Shown here one piece after another: positions 7,337 to 15,700 of a stretch of 64,000 bases of DNA. The notes under the pieces are model-generated. The model did no database searches. It had not been told where the DNA came from and saw only the letters and a program-made list of their open reading frames with translations. Source of the stretch: Clostridiales bacterium (GTDB lineage: Bacteria > Bacillota > Clostridia > Christensenellales > Borkfalkiaceae); NCBI GenBank assembly GCA_003523255.1, contig DPGH01000010.1:75042-139041 (forward strand), written 5' to 3'. Positions within the stretch are counted from its first letter, which is position 1. Every line of letters starts with the position of its first letter. The position numbers and the translations under genes were made by a program.

Positions 7337-8188
7337 TTATCTTTGTTTCGGGGGCAGTTCTTTTTTCGCTTCGAGGGCGGCTTTGTTTTCCGCGTTGGCG
7401 GAAGATATAACCGAATGTCCGAGCGTTTTTTCAACGGCTTTTCTCGCTTGCTTTGCCGTTTCGCCGCCGGCTTTCGCAACGGACCGACTTTCGTCAAACG
7501 TTTGCGGGTCTGTCTGCTTCGATAAGTTGGTCGTCGTTGCCTCGGCAAGCATGTTTAAAATCAATTCAAGGTCGGTCATGTTGTCGCGCAGACTTTCTTT
7601 TTTCAGGTTTTTAAATTCTTTATACTCTTTAACCGATAGCCCGCTCCACGCTTTCGTCATTTCGTTGGTTAAAATGGCGTATTCTTTGCTTTCGGTTATC
7701 CCGCGCGAGTTCCACTCGTCGGTCAATTCGTTGCGCACCGTTACGGATAGCATGCGCTGGTTTATCCAGTCTTGCGGGTAACCTTTTTTTCTGTAATACT
7801 CCACGCCCCGGGCGATTGCCTTTTCCGGGTCGGCTATTTCGTCCAGACGTTCGGCGCCGACTTTTGCAAGCCAAACCTTAAACGGCTCCGCTTTGGGAGA
7901 GGGGATAGACTGAATCAGCCTTAACACGCCTTTCGTGTTTAAGCAATCGGTTTTATAATATTTTCCGTCTGCCGATTGTATTTTCAGTCCGTGACAATCT
8001 GTCACGACCTCGCTTTCTTCTTTCTTTAATCGCTGTTTTAGTTTACGCCAGTATGCGCCCGGGTCTTTACTTGCGGAGTCTGCTAAAACGTTGCAAACGT
8101 CTACGACGGAAAAATACCAGTCTTCTTCGTCGGCGTTCCATAACGTACGTATCTGCTTGTTTTCAAAAATCTTTAACTTGTTATCCAT
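7337..8188 (-). CDS. BRO-N family phage antirepressor-like protein
   Basis: A 283-residue protein. The longer frame starts upstream, but the ATG at 8188 has GGGAG seven bases before it and begins directly with the domain, so it is preferred. The N-terminal about 100 residues resemble a BRO-N/prophage antirepressor domain (RTLWNADEEDWYFSVVDV, a VCNVLA segment, then TDCLNTKGVLRLIQSI). The C-terminal half is helical and charged, with a QARKAVEKTLG segment. In phages such proteins counter or modulate repressors. It lies directly downstream of three repressor genes in the same leftward operon. DNA-damage response proteins of the DinD type share parts of this architecture and are an alternative. 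Confidence 0.75.
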   Translation of the reverse strand: MDNKLKIFENKQIRTLWNADEEDWYFSVVDVCNVLADSASKDPGAYWRKLKQRLKKEESEVVTDCHGLKIQSADGKYYKTDCLNTKGVLRLIQSIPSPKAEPFKVWLAKVGAERLDEIADPEKAIARGVEYYRKKGYPQDWINQRMLSVTVRNELTDEWNSRGITESKEYAILTNEMTKAWSGLSVKEYKEFKNLKKESLRDNMTDLELILNMLAEATTTNLSKQTDPQTFDESRSVAKAGGETAKQARKAVEKTLGHSVISSANAENKAALEAKKELPPKQR

Positions 8189-8207
8189 AGTTCTACTCCC
8201 GCGCAGG

Positions 8208-8567
8208 TTAAGCCCGGCGTTCTTTTGAGATAGAAGTTGCTTTTCGTGCAAACGATTCGGCGGTAATCTCTATCGCGGTTTTACCGACGTCGTTTGACAG
8301 TCTGTAATTTTTAATAATCTCCGCCTCTTTATCGTTCAAGCCTGCGGTCGCCACGTGGCTGACGTTGCCGTCAAGATAGGGTTCTTTGCCTACCAAACAA
8401 TCCAGACTTACATTAAAAAAATTACTCAATTTAAGAAGATTTTCAATAGACGGTTCAATACGTCCCTTTTCCCACTCGCAAAGATTGCCGGCGGAAATAC
8501 CCAAATAGTCCGCAAGGTCTTTTTGCTTTATTCCACGTTCTTCGCGTAATTCTTTAAGTTTTAACAT
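8208..8567 (-). CDS. Cro/CI-type (XRE) repressor 1
   Basis: 119 residues. An N-terminal helix-turn-helix (KELREERGIKQKDLADYLG, then LCEWEKGRIEPS) is followed by a short C-terminal module (GLNDKEAEIIKNYRLSNDVG... KERRA) that is nearly identical to that of repressor 3. The start codon overlaps the end of repressor 2 by 14 bases, so translation is probably coupled. Likely a lysogeny regulator. The C-terminal module has no LexA-type protease motif, so induction must use another route, perhaps the antirepressor next to it. Confidence 0.88.
   Translation of the reverse strand: MLKLKELREERGIKQKDLADYLGISAGNLCEWEKGRIEPSIENLLKLSNFFNVSLDCLVGKEPYLDGNVSHVATAGLNDKEAEIIKNYRLSNDVGKTAIEITAESFARKATSISKERRA
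8212..8373 (-). repeat. 162-bp direct repeat shared by repressor genes 1 and 3 (first copy)
   Basis: Bases 8212-8373 and 8938-9099 are the same length and nearly identical, beginning GCCCGGCGTTCTTTTGAG in both. They encode the C-terminal modules of repressors 1 and 3, while the HTH parts differ. This points to recent duplication or gene conversion of the sensing/oligomerisation module only. Confidence 0.85.
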
Positions 8568-8910
8568 TTATTACGTTGTTACTTGATTTGCTCGTAAAAG
8601 GTGTTGTTTTAGCAAACGCCTTTGCCGTTAGTTCTATTGCATTACGACCTTCTTCATTTGCTAAACGATAGACTTTAATAATTTCCAACTCTTTTTCGGT
8701 AATAATAGAAGCGTTTACGCTTGGAGAAAACTCTAAAAGATAGTCGGTTGTTACGTTGAAAAAAAGTGCAAGTTGTTTTATTTTTTCAATGCTCGGCTCG
8801 CTTTTACCCGTTTCCCAGTTGTTATAGGTAGATTTCGATACTTGGAAAATAACGCTCATTTCACGGGTTGTTAAATTTCTTTCTTTTCTCAATTTAGTAA
8901 GATTAGTCAT
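8554..8910 (-). CDS. Cro/CI-type (XRE) repressor 2
   Basis: 118 residues, HTH in residues 5-60 (TKLRKERNLTTREMSVIFQ, then YNNWETGKSEPS). The C-terminal module (ITEKELEIIKVYRLANEEGRNAIE) is related to, but clearly diverged from, the module shared by repressors 1 and 3. It lies between them in the same orientation. Probably part of a multi-repressor switch; which operator each binds cannot be told. Confidence 0.87.
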   Translation of the reverse strand: MTNLTKLRKERNLTTREMSVIFQVSKSTYNNWETGKSEPSIEKIKQLALFFNVTTDYLLEFSPSVNASIITEKELEIIKVYRLANEEGRNAIELTAKAFAKTTPFTSKSSNNVINVKT

Positions 8911-8933
8911 AAAAATTTATCTTTTTCAAAGTT

Positions 8934-9299
8934 TTATGCCCGGCGTTCTTTTGAGATAGAGGTCGCTTTTCGTGCAAACGATTCGGCGGTAATCTCTATC
9001 GCGGTTTTGCCGACGTCGTTTGACAATCTGTAGTTTTTTATAATCTCCGCCTCTTTGTCGTTTAAGCCTGCGGTCACCACGTGGCTGACGTTTCCGTTAA
9101 AATCGTCTTCAATACCTAAAAGATAGTCGGTACTTACATCAAATATAATTGCAGTTTGTTTTATTATGTTTCCTGTCGGTTGACATTCGTTGCGTTCCCA
9201 TCGTGTAATCATTGACTGGTCGCAATCGAGAAGTTCTGCTAATTTTTTTTGGGTTAGACCCTTTTTCTTCCTCAATTCTTTCAATTTTTCGCTAAACAT
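8934..9299 (-). CDS. Cro/CI-type (XRE) repressor 3
   Basis: 121 residues from the ATG at 9299. The frame is open for another 29 codons, but that part is hydrophobic and would overlap the promoter/operator region, so it is rejected. HTH: KELRKKKGLTQKKLAELLD, then MITRWERNECQPTG. The last 45 residues repeat repressor 1 almost exactly. It is nearest to the divergent operator region at 9332-9388 and is the best candidate for the protein binding it. Confidence 0.87.
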   Translation of the reverse strand: MFSEKLKELRKKKGLTQKKLAELLDCDQSMITRWERNECQPTGNIIKQTAIIFDVSTDYLLGIEDDFNGNVSHVVTAGLNDKEAEIIKNYRLSNDVGKTAIEITAESFARKATSISKERRA

Positions 9300-9331
9300 A
9301 CATTTTATTATAAAAAAAATGCAAAAAATCA

Positions 9332-9388
9332 TTGACAAAATGAATATTCTCATATATAATAAACGACAATAAATGAGTTTACTCATTT
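9332..9388 (+). promoter_or_regulatory. Rightward early promoter with two palindromic operators
   Basis: TTGACA (9332-9337), 17-base spacer, TATAAT (9355-9360) reads rightward into the phage operon. Inside the spacer is ATGAATATTCTCAT (9340-9353); just after the start site is AAATGAGTTTACTCATTT (9371-9388), a perfect palindrome with a 4-base centre. Both contain ATGA-6-TCAT. This is the layout of a repressor-controlled lytic promoter. Confidence 0.8.
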
Positions 9389-9478
9389 TATGGCTTTGAC
9401 TTGCTTTTGTTTATGAGCCGTATGCTTGTTATATATAGCAGTGGCAATCGCTTTGCCGACGGCTTTAAATAAGTCCAT
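9383..9478 (-). CDS. Possible 31-residue small protein of the leftward operon
   Basis: The ATG at 9478 has AGGAGT eight bases upstream and follows a consensus leftward promoter (9555-9583) by about 70 bases. The product starts MDLFKAVGKAIATAIYNKH, an amphipathic, basic helix, and ends in Lys-rich sequence. Its stop codon lies inside the downstream operator palindrome. No family is recognised. The case for it being real is promoter, ribosome-binding site and composition; the short length keeps it uncertain. Confidence 0.45.
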   Translation of the reverse strand: MDLFKAVGKAIATAIYNKHTAHKQKQVKAIK

Positions 9479-9554
9479 AATATGGAACTCCTAAAAAAAG
9501 GACAAAAAAATCAAAAAACCGCCTGGGTTTAATGAAAATTTGTCCGTTTAAGTG

Positions 9555-9583
9555 ATTATATCACGAAAGCGTTAGGGGGTCAA
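9555..9583 (-). promoter_or_regulatory. Leftward promoter of the repressor arm
   Basis: On the minus strand TTGACC (9583-9578), 17-base spacer, TATAAT (9560-9555). The -10 region lies in the palindrome GTGATTATATCAC (9552-9564). It would transcribe the 31-residue ORF and then the repressors. Confidence 0.7.
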
Positions 9584-9589
9584 CCATAT

Positions 9590-9825
9590 CGGGAACCCGC
9601 CCGGGTTATACATCTCGCCCGGGTGGGGAGATAAACGAAGAGATTAAAACGGACCCTACAACTTTATAATTTTTGCTAAAAACGCCGTTCGGGTTTGGTA
9701 AATACTGAAATATTCCACAATGTGAAAGTTTTTGTCCGTTTATTTCCACCGAGCGGCGTTTTTATAGAAACTTTACCCCGAACGGGGTTAAAAATAAATT
9801 TACTTTAACGGAGAGTAACGAAAAA
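9590..9825 (+). other. Structured leader of the rightward operon
   Basis: No plus-strand gene lies between the rightward promoter and the ORF at 9826 (about 460 bases). This part contains AACCCGCCCGGGTT, a 15-bp stem made by AAAAACGCCGTTCGG (9678-9692) and CCGAGCGGCGTTTTT (9749-9763, one G-U pair) around 56 bases, and the hairpin ACCCCGAACGGGGT just before the ribosome-binding site. It may be an RNA leader or a DNA replication/packaging signal. Confidence 0.55.
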
Positions 9826-10284
9826 ATGAAAAGAAGACTGATACTTTACAGGGCAAAGGCGAAAGAGAGTAACGAGTGGATATACGGCGACGTCATAGAC
9901 CACCCGACGAAGAGAACGCGCATACGACACTTTGTTAATACACAATACACGGGCGCAAGGTTCGTAGAAGACCCCGTTTTGCCGGACACGGTAAGCGAGT
10001 ATACGGGCAAAGAAGATAAAAAAGGCAAAAGAATATTCGAGGGCGACGTTTTGAGGTTTCATTATTCTTTTCCGGACGTAACGGGTACTTTGTTGTCCGG
10101 AGACGAAGATTACGTAGTCGCATGGAGCAAAGAGCAAGCGGGCTGGTACTTGTATTCTTCTTCTTACGACGAAGAGGACGGGTTAAGCGGTACGGACACG
10201 CTTTTCGAGGTGGTCGGCAACGTATACGACAACCCGGATATGTTAAAAGGACGTCAAAAGTTTTTAGCGTTTAAGACGATATAA
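9826..10284 (+). CDS. YopX-family phage protein
   Basis: 152 residues. The pattern RAKAKESNEWIYGDV, then EYTGKEDKKGKRIFEGDVL and a C-terminal FEVVGNVYDNPDML is the YopX domain, common in Gram-positive phages and of unknown function. It is the first gene of the rightward operon. Its ribosome-binding region (AAATTTACTTTAACGGAGAG) is duplicated before the next gene. Confidence 0.88.
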   Translation: MKRRLILYRAKAKESNEWIYGDVIDHPTKRTRIRHFVNTQYTGARFVEDPVLPDTVSEYTGKEDKKGKRIFEGDVLRFHYSFPDVTGTLLSGDEDYVVAWSKEQAGWYLYSSSYDEEDGLSGTDTLFEVVGNVYDNPDMLKGRQKFLAFKTI

Positions 10285-10315
10285 CGAAAAATTTACTTTA
10301 ACGGAGAGTAAAAGA

Positions 10316-10498
10316 ATGTTGCAAATAGAGAGAATTGGAGACAAGGTCAGATTCAGAAGGGTAGAAACGATAAAAAGAGCGTGCCCGGGCGCGGCGGTAA
10401 AAACCCCGGCAAAGGTACGCATAAAGCAAGAACGGGCGGAAGCCTGGCTTATCGCCTGCGAAGAATATTCGGAGAGAAAAACGTTATGGAGAACGTAA
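10316..10498 (+). CDS. Small basic protein of unknown function (60 aa)
   Basis: Starts at an ATG preceded by an exact copy of the 23-base initiation cassette found before the YopX gene (10289-10311), which supports expression. The product is short and Arg/Lys-rich with two cysteines and no recognised motif. It overlaps the next ORF by 13 bases. Confidence 0.55.
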   Translation: MLQIERIGDKVRFRRVETIKRACPGAAVKTPAKVRIKQERAEAWLIACEEYSERKTLWRT

Positions 10499-10653
10499 AA
10501 CAGTTAGACGAAAAAACGACTTTAAGCGAGTTTATCGAAACAATGCTTGACGGCGGAATAACCGCGACCGTTATCGAGGCGTATACGGACGATATAGAAT
10601 TTAAGGTTAAAATCGAGTTGAAAGACGTAAAAAGGGCGCGATACAGCGCGTAA
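10486..10653 (+). CDS. Small acidic protein of unknown function (55 aa)
   Basis: ATG at 10486 with GGAGAG upstream. The frame is open earlier, but the upstream part is the shadow of the 10316 gene. The product has an acidic helix (LDEKTTLSEFIETMLDGG) and a beta-rich tail. No family is recognised. Confidence 0.5.
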   Translation: MENVKQLDEKTTLSEFIETMLDGGITATVIEAYTDDIEFKVKIELKDVKRARYSA

Positions 10654-10656
10654 AAA

Positions 10657-10839
10657 ATGAAAAAGAAGCAAGAACGTATCGAGGCGCCCGGGCAACTCGT
10701 CTGGAAAGACGACGGGAGCGTAACCGAATACGAAGAGGTAAACAAAAATGACGTTATGGGAATTTACAAGGGCGCACCCGTCGATTATTCATTACGAACG
10801 GACGGGCGTCGAAGGAATAGACTTCGCCGCGCTCGATAA
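10657..10839 (+). CDS. Possible small protein (60 aa) overlapping the next gene
   Basis: ATG three bases after the previous stop. The first 33 residues look like normal protein, but the last part is Arg-rich and overlaps the 10748 gene by 92 bases in another frame. It is either a true overlapping gene, or only its first part is meaningful (for example a frameshift joining it to the next gene). Low confidence. Confidence 0.3.
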   Translation: MKKKQERIEAPGQLVWKDDGSVTEYEEVNKNDVMGIYKGAPVDYSLRTDGRRRNRLRRAR

Positions 10840-11197
10840 AAAGATAGAAGGCTCGCGTTTGCTTAAACGCATGCGCTCGTTCATATTCTTTTCAAATAAC
10901 TACACGGAGATATTAGCGGGCAAGTACGACGATTTTCCCGCCGCGGTGGAAGAGAAAGAGGACGGCGCGAGCGTAGAAGAGAAGCGGCGCGAGGGAGTAA
11001 AAAAGAAAATTGCCGCGCTTAACGCGCTTAAACTTTCCCCGGCACAACTTGCCGCGCTGAAAGCGGAAACGGGGGTATATCCTGCGGACGTTAAATCGGA
11101 ACTCGAACTCGCGATACTTAACCCGGGGCGCGAAAGCGCAGCCTTCGAGTTATACGGCAGGATAAGGGAGTACGTAAAAAATGGCTGCATGGCTTAA
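10748..11197 (+). CDS. Hypothetical phage protein (149 aa)
   Basis: ATG at 10748 with GAGGT seven bases before it. The N terminus (LWEFTRAHPSIIHYERTG) is followed by a helical, Lys/Glu/Ala-rich middle with a KLSPAQLAALKAETG segment. There are no catalytic motifs. It overlaps the Zn-ribbon gene by 17 bases, so both are in one operon. Function unknown. Confidence 0.65.
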   Translation: MTLWEFTRAHPSIIHYERTGVEGIDFAALDKKIEGSRLLKRMRSFIFFSNNYTEILAGKYDDFPAAVEEKEDGASVEEKRREGVKKKIAALNALKLSPAQLAALKAETGVYPADVKSELELAILNPGRESAAFELYGRIREYVKNGCMA

Positions 11198-11531
11198 AAG
11201 CGAAAGCGGGGAATATCTTTCACCGGCGAAGCAGAAATCAGAGCGCGCCCGGGCGCGGCGTAAAAAGCACAAGACGAATAAAGACAAGTACACTTCGCGC
11301 ACGCTTACGCGAAAATGCCCCAAAGACGGCGCGGTGATAACGAAAAAGCGGCGGCTTAAAGCGGATAAAGAGTTAGGCATACCGAAAGACGTTACCGTGT
11401 ATATTTGCCCGGAGTGCGGCGCAGTGTGGGGCTCGAAACAGGTTATAAAAGTTTGGCAAAACCTTAAAAGGTCATCGCCTAAAATGAGCAGAAAAGAGTT
11501 TAAAGCGCTTTTGAACTCGGTTCAGATTTAA
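11181..11531 (+). CDS. Zinc-ribbon protein of unknown function (116 aa)
   Basis: A strongly basic N-terminal half (RARARRKKHKTNKDK) precedes a zinc ribbon with CPKDG and, about 35 residues later, CPECG. A nucleic-acid-binding role fits the charge and ribbon. It could be the single-stranded DNA-binding or replication accessory protein that filamentous phages need, but no family match is claimed. Confidence 0.65.
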   Translation: MAAWLKSESGEYLSPAKQKSERARARRKKHKTNKDKYTSRTLTRKCPKDGAVITKKRRLKADKELGIPKDVTVYICPECGAVWGSKQVIKVWQNLKRSSPKMSRKEFKALLNSVQI

Positions 11532-11601
11532 TCGATACGACGGCTGTAAACGGAGCGGCTCGGGTATAAAAAAAATTTTTTATAGAAGGAGAAACAAGAC
11601 A

Positions 11602-12717
11602 ATGAGAAAAAGTGGAATAAGAGCGTTTTGCATTATACTTGCGTTTCTTATACTCGGCACGGCATGCACGGCAGCCATAACGAAAGGTTTTACCGACTGG
11701 AACCCTTACGGGTGGTTCGATAAAATCAAAGAACCGGAAAAGCCGGATACTCCGGACACACCGGACGAACCGGACGCACCCGGCGAAAAAACGGAAGCGG
11801 TAACCGACGGTGAAGGCAATGCAATGGTAAGCGGAAAGGTATATAACCTTTCCCCGCGTATGCTGTTTGCTTCGACAACGGCGGAGAACGCCGAAACAGC
11901 CGCCGGAATAACCGTTCAGGCGACGATTGAGCCCGCCGACGCGGACAACAAGGCAGTAGACTGGGCGGTGTCGTTCGTAAACCCCGCAAGCGAGTGGGCA
12001 AGTGGAAAAACGGTAACCGACTACGTTACCGTAACCCCGGAGAGCGACGGAAGCCTTACCGCAACGGTTAAGTGCCTTAAAGCGTTCGGCGAGCAAATAA
12101 AGATAACCGTAACCTCTCGCGACAATTCGGATGCAACTGCTTCCTGCACCGCAGACTATTACAAAAGACTTGCGGGGATAAAATTAGGCGAGATTATAAA
12201 ACAAAATAAAGAAACAGTTCGCAGTATCGAAGTAACAAACGACGGCGTAAACGCCTTTTTCGGCGGTTGTGTTGAGTTTGGCGTCGGTACGCTTCCGCCG
12301 GAAAAAGACCCTGCCGAATATCTCACTTTTTCCGCAAAATTTTACAGCGGTACGGACGTTAAAGAAATATTAAGCAGGATAAGTAGCGACACCTTTATAA
12401 TTTACGATAATAATTATCCTTTGCCGACGATTGACGTAACGCAAACTTCCGGTGATTTTTCGATAAAGTGGAATGCTTCTTTTGAAAACTTTTGTGCAAG
12501 AACGTTTAAAAGCGAAGTCCTCAGTAATGCAAGTTATGATATAAGACCGGAAGTAAAAAGAGTGTTAAAGGAGAACCCGCAGTTAGAAATGACGCTCGAA
12601 GTTACCGCTACATACGACGGTCAGACCGTTACGGAGAGTTTTAAAATTCCGCTGACGTTTAACGTAAATATCGGCGTAACGGGGATAAATTTAGACAATT
12701 CTTCGCTTAAATTTTAA
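11602..12717 (+). CDS. Membrane-anchored protein with Ig-like domains (371 aa)
   Basis: Preceded by GAAGGAG. The first 35 residues are a hydrophobic membrane segment (FCIILAFLILGTACTAA; the cysteine could also be a lipobox). Then comes WNPYGWF, a Pro/Asp linker, and bacterial Ig-like beta domains (TVQATIEPADADNKAVDW, then VTVTPESDGSLTATVKC). It is directly upstream of the giant surface protein, so it is probably exposed at the cell or virion surface. The position before a gene III-like protein is where a coat gene is found in Ff phages, but this is too large and does not look like one. Confidence 0.7.
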   Translation: MRKSGIRAFCIILAFLILGTACTAAITKGFTDWNPYGWFDKIKEPEKPDTPDTPDEPDAPGEKTEAVTDGEGNAMVSGKVYNLSPRMLFASTTAENAETAAGITVQATIEPADADNKAVDWAVSFVNPASEWASGKTVTDYVTVTPESDGSLTATVKCLKAFGEQIKITVTSRDNSDATASCTADYYKRLAGIKLGEIIKQNKETVRSIEVTNDGVNAFFGGCVEFGVGTLPPEKDPAEYLTFSAKFYSGTDVKEILSRISSDTFIIYDNNYPLPTIDVTQTSGDFSIKWNASFENFCARTFKSEVLSNASYDIRPEVKRVLKENPQLEMTLEVTATYDGQTVTESFKIPLTFNVNIGVTGINLDNSSLKF

Positions 12718-12737
12718 GTTGAGCACGGGAGCGACAT

Positions 12738-15700
12738 ATGAACGTTAAAACGAAAAAACGCGGCATAGCCGCACTTATAACGATATTTATAGCAACCGCC
12801 TTTATAGGCGCGTTGCTATTGCTCGTTCCGCCCGTTCGCCCCGCCAAAGCGGAAGAAGAAAGCAAAATAACGCCGTATCAGGCATACGTGGGGATAGACG
12901 GCACCGCAAAAGAAGTCAATTCGGTAAACGTTTCTTACATACTTTCAAACGATTTAAGTCAGTCGCTGAAAAACGGTTGTAGCGACGTTCACTCGAATAT
13001 CGGTAAAACGGACGAATATACGGGAACTTTCCGCGCCGTTTTAAGCGTGAGAGCCAAAAAAGATATTTATTACCAGAAAGCCTTTCCGCAGTCTTTTGGG
13101 CAAGAACTTTCGACGGGGAAATTGAATATAGAGAGTTTGCCGTTTTATCACCTTTTAGGCGATTCCGACGTTTACTGCTCGTATAATTCGACCGAAGATA
13201 TTACTTACAATCAAGGACTTACTTTGATAAAAGGCTTAACTTCCGGCAATTTTACGGTAGCGAACGACGCCGCGTTAGAAGCCTCGACGTTTTCGAGTTT
13301 TAACGTTTCGGGGGAAGCGTTCGACAATACGTATTATTATTTTGCGATAGCGGTAAACGCCGTATACAACAGCAGAACGACTTCCGGATACGTTGATATT
13401 ACCTCAACGGGTTATTCGTTGGAGATAGTAGCACAATCTTCGAGGACTAACGAGCAATCGGAAGACGGGTTTACCCGGTACGATTTTACGGTATCGGACT
13501 TGTGCAGATACTATTTAAATAACTTTAAGCCGAGCGGCAACGCGAAAACTACCGCCTGTATGAAAGCGTTAGGGTATTACAGCGAGCAAGCGACAACGCT
13601 TACGGTTAAGTATATCGAAAGCCCGCAGTTCGGCGTATACACGGACAGAACCCGAGTTTTAAGCATGCCGAATTATTACCTTTTGCGCGAAGACTACGCT
13701 ACGCAATGGGTATACGACAAAACGGAGTTCAAACAACTATCAGACTTTAACGTCGTTAAAGTCGATACCGTTACGTCGGTAGAGGGCGACAGCGAAAAAA
13801 CGTACGTAACCGATAAAAAGATAGTCAGACAGGCAACCGGCTACAAATACGAATACAACAAAAACAATCAAGCGACTTTAACGGTAGAGTATACGCCGTT
13901 TCATTACAAAGACTTGTTTTTGCGCGTATACAACAACGATGGCGGCGCGGATACGGCGCTGTACTCGGTAGACGTATATCCGATATGGACGACCGCGCTT
14001 GCCGGCGGAAAACGCAAGGTAACGTTTAAGGCTACGGACGTGCAAGAACTTTGCTTCGGCAAATGCCGTTGGCTCGTGGAGTTCGACGGGAAAGGGCTTA
14101 AAATAGACGGCTTCGAGGGCGTTGCGGAAGTAGAATACGAATACGGCGAAGACGGTACGAGTGTAACGGGTTTTTCGCTTATCTTCGACGAAGCGAGAGA
14201 AAACGATTTAAGCAAAGTCAGTATGAAGTGGTGCGCGAAAATCGTACCGGATAAAGACCTCGATTTTTATTACACGTATTTATATACCAACCCGCTGACG
14301 GACGCGTCCGAAAAAGCGAACTACGAGTTTAAAACGGTTCAACTCGAACAAACGCGGAAATACAGCGATATAGTATCTTACACGTTTAACGATTTAAAAA
14401 AGGAAGCGTTTTATACCGAAATACTTTCCGGGCTCGAATATGCGGAGTTTGACGGCAGGACATACGCCGTAATGACGGGCGAGATAGAAAACGTTATAGA
14501 CTATCACTTCGAGGACGCGGACAAAAACGCAGAGTGCAACGTTAAAGTAAAATACCGTTTTAACCCGATAGTAAAATTTACTAACTCGGTAGACGGTACG
14601 TGTAAGTACAGGGTTTTCGATACGGCATACGCGCAGTATAAAGCGGAAGAATTTTATTCCGATATAATTCCGTACGGTTATCGTATCGTTTCTTACGACA
14701 ACGTCGGCGACCCTTGCTTTATGTTTAGCAATTTTAACGTGTTTTACCCACTTACGACCGACTTTACTTTTAACGTAAGATTAGAAGAAGGCGAAGCGCG
14801 CTTTTACGTTGTCCGGGCGAACCTTTCGGACGAATATCCGGTAACAATGGAATATCTTAAACGGTTTAAGGACAGTCCTTTCGCCACTCTCGAAACGTTT
14901 AACGGAAACGTTAAAGTAGCGGACTACGACCTGTTAAATCTTACCGGCGACGACATAGAACGTATGATAGGCGAGGAAAACGTCAGCCATATAGAGTTTA
15001 ACAAAATACCGATAAAAATACGCGACGGAATAAGGAGCGACGGCAAGTATTACGCCGACGAAAACAGTATAAAGGTAACCGCGAACGGTACGCAATTCAG
15101 AATCGCGTTCGAATACAGTTATACGTATATAAAAGGTATAGACAGCGACGGAAAAGCGGACTACTTTAACGTAAAACTTACCCCGTTTTCGAAATGGTGC
15201 GAATACTTCGGCAAAGACTGGACTATCCTTGCGCTGTCTGACGCGTTTACGTATTCGGACGAAGTGCCTACCGATAAACTATACGGTTTTTTCACCGTAA
15301 TGACGTTTAAGGAAGAAGTATCGGACTTTAATTCGTGGTTTAAGGAATACACGGCTTCGGGCGCATGCGCGTTTTTCTCGAAACAAGAAATACGAGGGAG
15401 CGATTTTTACAGGTTTATGCGCAACAACCCCACGCTTTTAACGGTAGCGGGCGGAGCCGCCGGGCTGATATTCGGCGGAGCGGCAGGCGCGGCGGCAGGT
15501 GCCGCAGGCGGTGCGGCGTTGCAGTTCTCCATACTTTCCGCGGCGGAAAGCCTTAATTCCGATAACGGCACGTATTACTCGTATTTTCTGTATTTAGACG
15601 GAACTACGGACAAGGCGTATACGTCGCACAACGGCGCGACCGATTACAACGACACGGAAGGCGCGTTCGGGAATAAGGTTCAAAAGGTAGCCGCCTCGGT

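Noticed and set aside
9300..9386. N-terminal hydrophobic extension of repressor 3
   Set aside because: It would lie across a consensus promoter and operator; the ATG at 9299 gives a normal XRE protein.
11700..12100. Minus-strand Arg/Cys-rich open frames opposite the Ig-like phage gene
   Set aside because: Mirror frames of a Pro/Asp/Glu-rich coding region; no ribosome-binding site.
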